DNA of 20,009 nucleotides from positions 1 to 20,009 of the forward strand of contig CAYOAV010000035.1 in the NCBI GenBank assembly GCA_964402055.1, written 5' to 3'. This document shows positions 14,124 through 20,009 of this stretch, piece by piece (the first letter of the stretch is position 1; each line of letters opens with the position of its first letter). The DNA comes from UMGS363 sp964402055 (GTDB taxonomy: Bacteria; Bacillota; Clostridia; Oscillospirales; Ruminococcaceae). The notes below the pieces were generated by a model. That model was given only the letters and a program-made list of their open reading frames with translations, was not told the DNA's origin and searched no databases. The position numbers and the translations under genes were made by a program.

Positions 14124-16025
14124 ATGGGTCTTAGTTCAGCCGATACAGGCTGTATTTCAGAGGATAATAACAGCGTTGTTATTGCTCTTGCAGGAAATCC
14201 TAATGTCGGGAAATCTACTGTTTTTAATTATCTTACAGGTCTGCATCAGCATACCGGAAACTGGACGGGAAAAACTGTACAGAATGCACAAGGCAGTTTT
14301 TCCTGTGGAGGTATAAATTACACACTTGTTGATATTCCAGGGACATATTCTATACTTGCTCATTCGGCTGAAGAGGAGGCTGCAAGGGATTTTATATGCT
14401 TCGGCGGTGCTGACGGAGCTATAGTTGTATGTGATGCGGCTTGCATTGAGCGAAATCTTAATCTTGTTTTGCAGATACTGGAAATTACGCCGAATGTAAT
14501 AGTATGTGTAAATCTTATTGATGAGGCCGAAAAAAGACATATCAGCGTTGATTGTGAAAGACTTTCCGAGCTTTTGGGCGTTCCTGTTTATCCTGCGGCG
14601 GCACGTTCAGGAGTTGGAATGAAGGAGCTTTCGTCAGGGTTTGCAGGAATAAAAAACAATGGGAGCGTTTTCCAATGCGAATATCCTGATGAAATAGAGG
14701 AGGCTGTAAAAGCCATATCCGAGGGCTTAGGGTGTGAAATTGATAAACGATTTGCCGCACTTCGTATTCTGGAGGGAGATGAAAAGCTTTCGCAAAGGCT
14801 TCTCGAGGGAGCGTCAGAGAATATAACTGAAATAATTGCAGGCGAAAAGGAACGGCTGACGTTGGCAGGATTTGACAGAGATAAAATATGTGATTCTATC
14901 GTTAATACGCTCGTTCGGAGCAGTGAACAAATAGCGGCGGAATGCGTCAGCTTCGGAGAAGAAAAGAGCTTTGAGCGTGATAGAAAAATTGACCGTATTT
15001 TAACGCATAAAATCTGGGGAATACCGATAATGGCGGCACTTCTTGCTGTTATTTTCTGGATAACGATATGGGGAGCAAATTATCCGTCAGAGCTTCTTTC
15101 CACCGTGTTCGATTCTTTAGGTGGAAAGCTTTGTGAGATGATGACAAGCTCTCCGAAATGGCTTTCGGGTTTGTTGCTTGACGGGATTTATCGTATTTTA
15201 ACGTGGGTAATTGCGGTTATGCTTCCGCCGATGGCGATTTTCTTTCCGCTTTTTACACTTTTGGAGGATCTTGGTTATCTGCCGAGGATAGCTTTTAATC
15301 TTGACAGGTATTTCAAGCGTTCGGGAGCTTGCGGCAAGCAGGCACTTACAATGGCAATGGGTTTTGGCTGTAATGCTGTTGGAATAACTGGCTGTAGAAT
15401 CATAGATTCGCCGAGAGAGCGGCTTATTGCTGTTCTGACGAATAATTTTGTACCCTGCAACGGAAGATTTCCTGCACTTATTGCAATAATAACAGTATTT
15501 TTTGCTTCGGAAACGGCTCTGGGTTCTGTGGGTGCGGTAGGNNNNNNNNNNNNNNNNNNNNNNNNNNNNNNNNNNNNNNNNNNNNNNNNNNNNNNNNNNN
15601 NNNNNNNNNNNNNNNNNNNNNNNNNNNNNNNNNNNNNNNNNTCGGGATTTCTTGATCCGTTTGCTCATCTTTTCGGAATGGACGGTGTTATACTGCTTGC
15701 ATTCATACTCGGACTGCCTGCAAATGAAATTGTTATCCCGATAATGCTTATGGGATATCTTTCGACAGGTATAATTGCGGATTATGATAGTCTTTCTTCG
15801 CTTAAAGCTATACTTGTGGATAATGGCTGGACTAATGTTACAGCAATCTGTACGCTTGTATTTATGCTTTGTCATTTCCCGTGTGCGACTTCGCTTATGA
15901 CGATGAAAAAGGAAACAGGAAGTATAAAATGGACTCTTTTAGGAGCATTGATACCGACAGCAACAGGTCTTGCAATTTGCTTTATTATTTCTTCCCTTAG
16001 CAGAATATTGGAGGTTTTATTATGA
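14124..16025 (+). CDS. feoB: Ferrous iron transporter FeoB (interrupted by assembly gap)
   Basis: Cytoplasmic GTPase plus polytopic permease for Fe2+ uptake. The G domain shows G1 GNPNVGKS (24-31), switch I HTGNWTGKT (43-51), G3 DIPG (70-73), G4 NLID (130-133) and a G5-like AARSGVG near 159-165. The membrane part starts near residue 293 and includes LEDLGYLPRIAF, MGFGCNAVGI and the FeoB signature NFVPCNGRFPAL. After the gap, GFLDPFAHLFGMDGVILLAF and LGLPANEIVIPI are conserved Gram-positive FeoB blocks in the same frame. Counting the N run the reading is 633 residues, shorter than usual. The missing gate-domain segment suggests the real gap is longer than 100 bases. GGGAGGGAG lies just before the ATG. 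No feoA is visible, and only a poor promoter-like site lies in 14065-14123. Confidence 0.93.
   Translation: MGLSSADTGCISEDNNSVVIALAGNPNVGKSTVFNYLTGLHQHTGNWTGKTVQNAQGSFSCGGINYTLVDIPGTYSILAHSAEEEAARDFICFGGADGAIVVCDAACIERNLNLVLQILEITPNVIVCVNLIDEAEKRHISVDCERLSELLGVPVYPAAARSGVGMKELSSGFAGIKNNGSVFQCEYPDEIEEAVKAISEGLGCEIDKRFAALRILEGDEKLSQRLLEGASENITEIIAGEKERLTLAGFDRDKICDSIVNTLVRSSEQIAAECVSFGEEKSFERDRKIDRILTHKIWGIPIMAALLAVIFWITIWGANYPSELLSTVFDSLGGKLCEMMTSSPKWLSGLLLDGIYRILTWVIAVMLPPMAIFFPLFTLLEDLGYLPRIAFNLDRYFKRSGACGKQALTMAMGFGCNAVGITGCRIIDSPRERLIAVLTNNFVPCNGRFPALIAIITVFFASETALGSVGAVXXXXXXXXXXXXXXXXXXXXXXXXXXXXXXXXXXSGFLDPFAHLFGMDGVILLAFILGLPANEIVIPIMLMGYLSTGIIADYDSLSSLKAILVDNGWTNVTAICTLVFMLCHFPCATSLMTMKKETGSIKWTLLGALIPTATGLAICFIISSLSRILEVLL
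15542..15641. other. Assembly gap (100 N)
   Basis: Exactly 100 consecutive N, the conventional placeholder for a gap of unknown size. It falls in the FeoB membrane domain. The frame happens to be kept across it. Confidence 0.97.
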
Positions 16026-16609
16026 TTTATCAACAGTATTATCCCTTTCAGGAGCTTAAAACTCAATATGAAAGCCTTGAGCCAAATATCAGCGATTACA
16101 CGTTGTTTTTTCATTATAACGAGCATTATCTTCCTGCTCTCAAAAAGCTTAATGGTATGGTTCTTGCCGAGCCGATTTTACAGAATATCCCGTTGGAGAT
16201 GCTTTCGCATAATGATAATATTGAAATAGCGAGGTTGGCGGCGGCGGTTTTCGGGCATGAGCTGTATTTTAAGTCGTTATCGCCTGAAATAACAGAGCCA
16301 AGCGAACATCTGAAAGAAATCATTGAGCGGCAGTTCGGCTCGGTTGAGAATTTTCTTGATTCAATAAGAGAAAATGCGGCAGATGTTTATGGTTCAGGCT
16401 TCACATGGGTGCTTACGGATAATAACGGCGGATTATTTATAATGTCAACGCCTGATCACACTCTTCCAAAGGGTGATAATATGCGACCTGTTTACGCACT
16501 TGATTTATGGGAGCATAGCTATTACCTTGACAGGCAGAATCATCGTGCTGATTATGTTGACGCGGCTCTTGAAATTATAAACTGGGCGGAGCTTGAAAAA
16601 AATCTTTAA
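16022..16609 (+). CDS. Fe/Mn-family superoxide dismutase (divergent)
   Basis: 195-residue cytoplasmic superoxide dismutase of the Fe/Mn fold, converting superoxide to H2O2 and O2. Metal ligands read as H31 (FFHYNEHY), H79 (FGHELYF), D161 and H165 (ALDLWEHSYYLD). GSGFTWVL (124-131) and the C-terminal INWAELEKNL are also typical. Several active-site neighbours differ from classical enzymes. The gateway Tyr position aligns to Ala39, the FeSOD Gln in the second helix aligns to Ala, and the MnSOD water-binding Gln position aligns to His146 (STPDHTLP). Metal use cannot be decided from sequence. The ATG overlaps the feoB stop by ATGA, with GGAGG at 16010-16014, so it is co-translated with feoB, linking iron uptake to oxidative defence. 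Confidence 0.88.
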   Translation: MIYQQYYPFQELKTQYESLEPNISDYTLFFHYNEHYLPALKKLNGMVLAEPILQNIPLEMLSHNDNIEIARLAAAVFGHELYFKSLSPEITEPSEHLKEIIERQFGSVENFLDSIRENAADVYGSGFTWVLTDNNGGLFIMSTPDHTLPKGDNMRPVYALDLWEHSYYLDRQNHRADYVDAALEIINWAELEKNL

Positions 16610-16615
16610 AAAAAT

Positions 16616-16655
16616 TCTCCCATAGCCTTTTTTGAAGCTATGGGAGATTTGGAAT
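16616..16655. terminator. Bidirectional terminator between sod and ilvC
   Basis: Perfect 11-base-pair stem (16616-16626 with 16637-16647) and 10-base loop. On the minus strand it is followed almost at once by a run of seven T, which fits termination of ilvBNC. On the plus strand the T-run comes after a short TTTGG interruption, so it probably also stops feoB-sod transcripts. Confidence 0.83.
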
Positions 16656-16664
16656 TTTTTTAAA

Positions 16665-17681
16665 TTAGTTGTTGATGAGCTTATCTTCACCATTCCAGCT
16701 ATAAAGCTTTCTGATTTCCTCGCCAACCTTTTCGGATGGGTGTTCAGCGTGGAGCTTTCTCATAGCCTTGAAGTGAACCTGCTTGCCTGCTGGTGACATA
16801 TCAAGGAGGAATTCCTTAGCAAATGAACCGTCCTGAATATCGGAGAGAACCTTCTTCATTGCCTTCTTAGTTTCCTCTGTGATGATCTTAGGACCTGTGA
16901 TATAATCGCCGTATTCAGCAGTATTGGAGATAGAATATCTCATTCCTGCGAAGCCAGACTGATAGATAAGGTCAACGATGAGCTTCATTTCGTGGATACA
17001 CTCAAAGTAAGCGTTTCTTGGGTCGTAACCAGCTTCGCAAAGTGTTTCAAAGCCAGCCTGCATAAGTGCACATACACCGCCGCAGAGAACAGCCTGCTCA
17101 CCGAAGAGGTCTGTTTCAGTTTCTGTTCTGAATGTAGTTTCGAGAACGCCTGCTCTTGCACCGCCGATTCCGAGTGCATATGCAAGACCGATATCCTGAG
17201 CGTCGCCAGTAGCGTCCTGCTCAACAGCGATAAGACACGGAACGCCCTTACCAGCCTGATATTCGCTTCTTACAGTATGTCCTGGACCCTTTGGAGCGAT
17301 CATAATAACATTTACATCGCTTGGGGGAACGATACAACCGAAATGAATGTTGAAGCCGTGTGCAAAAGCAAGAGTTTTGCCTGCTGTGAGGTTAGGAGCA
17401 ATTTCCTTTTCGTATGTTTCAGCCTGCTTTTCATCAGGGATAAGGATCATAATAACATCAGCAGCCTTTGTAGCGTCTGCAACAGACATTACCTTAAGAC
17501 CCTGTGCCTCTGCCTTTGCGGCACTCTTTGAACCGCTGTAAAGACCTACAACAACGTTTACACCGCTGTCTTTAAGGTTAAGAGCGTGAGCGTGACCCTG
17601 TGAGCCATAGCCGATAATAGCAACGGTCTTGCCGTCAAGTCTGCCGAGGTCGCAATCCTGCTGATAAAAAATCTTATTCAT
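16665..17681 (-). CDS. ilvC: Ketol-acid reductoisomerase (class I)
   Basis: 338 residues, the usual length of class I enzymes. Catalyses isomerisation and NAD(P)H reduction of 2-acetolactate or 2-aceto-2-hydroxybutyrate, the second shared step of valine, isoleucine and leucine synthesis. The Rossmann motif is IIGYGSQGHAHALNL (22-36). The cofactor loop LYSGSKS (47-53) keeps both Ser, which fits NADPH, with Tyr48 where Arg is common. Mg2+/substrate residues D190, E194 (TDLFGEQ), E226, E230 (ECIHEMKLIVDL) and S251 are all present, as are H107 and KGPGHTVR. GGAGG lies 8 bases before the ATG. Last gene of the ilvBNC operon, 66 bases after ilvN, just before the terminator. Confidence 0.97.
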   Translation of the reverse strand: MNKIFYQQDCDLGRLDGKTVAIIGYGSQGHAHALNLKDSGVNVVVGLYSGSKSAAKAEAQGLKVMSVADATKAADVIMILIPDEKQAETYEKEIAPNLTAGKTLAFAHGFNIHFGCIVPPSDVNVIMIAPKGPGHTVRSEYQAGKGVPCLIAVEQDATGDAQDIGLAYALGIGGARAGVLETTFRTETETDLFGEQAVLCGGVCALMQAGFETLCEAGYDPRNAYFECIHEMKLIVDLIYQSGFAGMRYSISNTAEYGDYITGPKIITEETKKAMKKVLSDIQDGSFAKEFLLDMSPAGKQVHFKAMRKLHAEHPSEKVGEEIRKLYSWNGEDKLINN

Positions 17682-17747
17682 TTTAATTTCCTCCGTATGT
17701 AATTATATTTTGAACTGTGCAGAAAAATCTGACGCAGAATCATAGGT

Positions 17748-18242
17748 TTACTTTGTTTTAAGGCTTTCCGAGCCCTTTTCGATAGCGATAACGCCTGTTC
17801 TTACAAGCTCCTTAATGCCGTAAGGACGTACAAGCTCCGCAAAACGCTTCAAGGTCGAAGGTGTATCGCATATCTCAACTGTTACAGTATTTGAAGTAAG
17901 GTCAACTATCTTTGCACCCATAATTTCGCATATTGTGAGAATTTCGCTTCTTTGTGAATTATTTGCGTTTATCTTTATCATCTGAAGCTCTCTTGAAATA
18001 AAGTCGTTCTCGCCGAGGTTTTTGACTTTAAGAGTTTCGATAAGCTTATTAAGCTGTTTTTCAAGCTGCTGTGCGGTATGCTCATCGCCGTCGGCAACGA
18101 TAGTTATTCTTGAAATTTCGGGATCGTCTGTAACTCCGACTGCAAGGCTGTCAATATTGAAGCCACGTCTTGAAAAAAGGCCCGAAACTCTTGAAAGAAC
18201 ACCTGCGTGGTTTTCTACAAGAACGGAAATTGTATGTTTCAT
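17748..18242 (-). CDS. ilvN: Acetolactate synthase small (regulatory) subunit
   Basis: 164 residues, the normal length for the short small-subunit type. An N-terminal ACT domain (about 1-76) contains the signature VENHAGVLSRVSGLFSRRGF and NIDSLAVG, where valine binds to give feedback inhibition. The C-terminal small-subunit domain (about 80-160) includes ISRELQMIKI and the ending GIKELVRTGVIAIEKG. It activates the catalytic subunit and confers end-product control. It starts 14 bases after the ilvB stop, and its GGGAG site touches that stop, so synthesis of the two subunits is coupled. The alternative symbol ilvH is equally used. Confidence 0.96.
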   Translation of the reverse strand: MKHTISVLVENHAGVLSRVSGLFSRRGFNIDSLAVGVTDDPEISRITIVADGDEHTAQQLEKQLNKLIETLKVKNLGENDFISRELQMIKINANNSQRSEILTICEIMGAKIVDLTSNTVTVEICDTPSTLKRFAELVRPYGIKELVRTGVIAIEKGSESLKTK

Positions 18243-18256
18243 AATCTGTATCTCCC

Positions 18257-19885
18257 TTATAATGTGCTTTCATTTTTGGAAACGTTGACTTCAAGCAGGA
18301 ATGCCTTGTCCGAGCTTACAAGCTTTTTGACAGCTTCTTCTGCTTCGTTCATATTTGAAACGGACATTGAATCAATGCCGTAAGCCTTGGCAAGCATTGC
18401 AAAATCGGGGTTGCCGTCCGTCAGACGTACAGCAATTTGGTTATCGTAATAATTCTTTGTCTGAAGCTCACGAACCATTCCAAGACGGTTATTACGCATA
18501 ATGATTATTTTTACGGCAATATTCTCCTGAACTATTGTTGCAAGCTCCATCATCTGCATCTGGAATGAACCGTCACCGCAGATAACGACAACTTCATTAT
18601 CGGGGGCTGCCATTTTTGCACCGATAGCAGCAGGAACGGAATAACCCATTGTTCCCATTCCGCCTGTTGTGAGAAATCTTCCATTCTTTTTGATATTGAA
18701 GTTATTGCACGCCCATATCTGATTCTGACCTACATCGGCAACGCAAACGGAATTATCGGGAAGTGCGTCAGAAAGCTTGCGTATGAACATTTTCGGGTTG
18801 ATAAAGCCTTCTGTTTCATTTTCGGTCGGAACGGAATTTTTTACCTCGTTAAGCAGGTTCACCCATTCGGAACGGTCTTTTTCCTCAATATATTCGTTAA
18901 GCTCTGCAAGAATGGTTTTGCAATCGCCTACAAGAGGAATATCAACGTCAATATTCTTACCTATTTCGGCAGGGTCGATATCGATATGTATTATCTTTTT
19001 ATTTTCGGCAAGGAAGCTTGGCGAGCGGACAGCTCTGTCGCCTACTCTTGCACCGATGAGGATAAGTGTATCACATTCATTTACAGCTGAATTTGCGGTT
19101 TTTACGCCGTGCATACCTAACATTCCCATATAAAGCGGATGCTCTGTCGGGAAAATGCTTATTCCCATCATAGTTGAAACGGCAGGAATGCCTGATTTTT
19201 CGGCAAATGCGATAAGCTCGTCAACAGCGTCAGAGGCAAACACTCCGCCGCCTGCACATATAAGCGGCTTTTTAGCCTCATCAAGAGCCTTGGCGATTTT
19301 CTTAGCCTGCATTGTATTTCCCTTGACGGTCGGCTTATAGGTACGTATTGATATTTCTTCAACAGGCTCATAGCTGATAAGAGCCTGCTGGACATCAACT
19401 GGAACGTCGATAAGGACAGGACCTCTTCTTCCTGTACCTGCGATATGGAAAGCCTCCTTGAAGATCCTTGGCAGTTCTTCGGCATTCTTCACGAGGTAGC
19501 TATGCTTGACAAACGGCATAGCAGAGCCTGTAATGTCGGCTTCCTGGAAAACATCACAGCCTATCTGATCGGTAGAAACCTGACCGGTAATGCAAATAAT
19601 AGGAATACTATCGGCATAGGCTGTTGCAATAGCTGTAATAAGGTTAGTAGCACCCGGACCTGATGTAGCAATGCAAACGGCAGGCTTATTTGTAATACGG
19701 GCATAGCCGCTGGCTTCATGACCTGCGTTAGCTTCGTGGCGAACGAGGACATGGTGGATATCGCTTTTGTAAAGCTCATCATAGAAGGGGCAGATAGCAG
19801 CTCCGGGATAACCGAAGACGACCTTGACACCCTCTTGCTCTAGGCATTTGACCATGGCTTCGGCGGCTTTAATCTTTTCAGTCAT
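18257..19885 (-). CDS. ilvB: Acetolactate synthase large (catalytic) subunit
   Basis: 542-residue ThDP-dependent enzyme that condenses two pyruvates, or pyruvate with 2-ketobutyrate. N-terminal ThDP-binding domain: FGYPGAAICPFYDEL (24-38) and catalytic Glu51 (VRHEANAGHEASGYAR). The central FAD/DHAP-type domain is at about 190-330. The C-terminal domain has the Mg-ThDP motif GDGSFQMQMMEL (437-448) to NN (465-466). After GMVRE, Leu474 stands where E. coli and plant enzymes have the Trp of GMVRQWQ. The start chosen is ATG at 19885, with GGAG 7 bases upstream. An upstream in-frame ATG at 19915 would begin essentially at the transcription start and has no ribosome site. First gene of ilvBNC. Slightly shorter than typical, with no sign of damage. 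Confidence 0.96.
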   Translation of the reverse strand: MTEKIKAAEAMVKCLEQEGVKVVFGYPGAAICPFYDELYKSDIHHVLVRHEANAGHEASGYARITNKPAVCIATSGPGATNLITAIATAYADSIPIICITGQVSTDQIGCDVFQEADITGSAMPFVKHSYLVKNAEELPRIFKEAFHIAGTGRRGPVLIDVPVDVQQALISYEPVEEISIRTYKPTVKGNTMQAKKIAKALDEAKKPLICAGGGVFASDAVDELIAFAEKSGIPAVSTMMGISIFPTEHPLYMGMLGMHGVKTANSAVNECDTLILIGARVGDRAVRSPSFLAENKKIIHIDIDPAEIGKNIDVDIPLVGDCKTILAELNEYIEEKDRSEWVNLLNEVKNSVPTENETEGFINPKMFIRKLSDALPDNSVCVADVGQNQIWACNNFNIKKNGRFLTTGGMGTMGYSVPAAIGAKMAAPDNEVVVICGDGSFQMQMMELATIVQENIAVKIIIMRNNRLGMVRELQTKNYYDNQIAVRLTDGNPDFAMLAKAYGIDSMSVSNMNEAEEAVKKLVSSDKAFLLEVNVSKNESTL

Positions 19886-19917
19886 CCAATCACTCCAAAC
19901 ATAATAAATATACATCT

Positions 19918-19946
19918 ATTATACGATTTTTTCCCTCTAAAGTCAA
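19918..19946 (-). promoter_or_regulatory. Predicted sigma-A promoter of ilvBNC
   Basis: On the minus strand, TTGACT (19941-19946), a 17-base spacer and perfect TATAAT (19918-19923). Transcription would start near 19911, leaving a leader of only about 26 bases before the ATG. That is too short for a T-box or attenuator. The remaining AT-rich DNA to 20009 holds no feature I can support. Confidence 0.82.
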
Positions 19947-20009
19947 CCGAAATTTTATATTTTTATAAATATTACGATATTTTATTTAGTTATGGAGGGT
20001 ATAACGGGG

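Noticed and set aside
1576..19806. Only six CCGG sites in the window (1576, 7867, 14254, 19584, 19654, 19803), as if avoided because of the HpaII-type system
   Set aside because: Simple base composition would predict several times more. But GGCC and other GC-only palindromes also look rare by eye, so the shortage is not clearly specific. A whole-genome Markov-corrected count of CCGG against GGCC, GCGC and CGCG would decide.
19886..19915. N-terminal extension of IlvB by ten residues
   Set aside because: It begins next to the predicted transcription start, has no ribosome site, and the extra residues do not match the family.
19993..20009. Possible plus-strand start ATGGAGGG at the right edge
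   Set aside because: No ribosome binding site precedes it and only a few codons remain. GGAGGG may instead be the ribosome site of a gene starting beyond the window.
1..20009. tRNA or rRNA genes, CRISPR arrays, insertion sequences, prophage genes
   Set aside because: None recognised: no cloverleaf ends, regularly spaced repeats, transposase or integrase motifs were seen on either strand.

Overview
The window looks like a chromosomal scaffold from a low-to-mid GC Firmicute, most likely an Oscillospiraceae/Ruminococcus relative. The reasons are the Thr-rich, SH3-bearing surface lipoproteins with Clostridia-type lipoboxes, strong GGAGG ribosome binding sites with several TTG starts, the DUF2975/HTH/DUF4173 module, and a FeoB of the Clostridia type. 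A run of exactly 100 N inside feoB shows that this is a draft or metagenome-derived scaffold.

Layout. (1) 1-2433, minus strand: a HpaII-like type II restriction-modification operon (C5-cytosine methyltransferase, then endonuclease, overlapping by 8 bases), followed by a YfbR-type HD 5'-deoxynucleotidase that runs off the left edge. (2) 2678-4897, plus strand: a divergent operon with a near-consensus promoter, encoding a DUF2975 membrane protein, a small Cro/C1-type HTH regulator and a DUF4173 polytopic membrane protein. (3) 4884-5300, minus strand: an Rrf2-family regulator with three cysteines. Its 3' end overlaps the DUF4173 gene, and its promoter carries a likely operator. (4) 5301-5760: a gene-free stretch with a promoter-like site, two back-to-back hairpins ending in a very strong plus-strand terminator (small RNA or antisense read-through), and the promoter of the next operon. 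(5) 5761-14034, plus strand: the most unusual part. A CNNM/CBS-domain membrane protein is followed by five consecutive, mutually related transglutaminase-like lipoproteins, tightly spaced or overlapping, bounded by one good promoter and one intrinsic terminator. (6) 14124-16609, plus strand: feoB (interrupted by the N gap) and an overlapping, divergent Fe/Mn superoxide dismutase gene. (7) 16665-19885, minus strand: an ilvB-ilvN-ilvC branched-chain amino acid operon with a strong promoter and a very short leader; a bidirectional terminator separates it from sod.

How the genes work together. The six-gene CNNM-transglutaminase operon is probably one cell-envelope system. All five lipoproteins keep a Cys-His-Asp triad and share flanking domains, so they may crosslink, cleave or otherwise modify surface or peptidoglycan-linked substrates. 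The substrate is not readable from sequence. feoB-sod couples ferrous iron entry to superoxide defence. ilvBNC gives the acetolactate synthase holoenzyme plus the next pathway step. Family assignments rest on motif recognition by eye; no database search was run.
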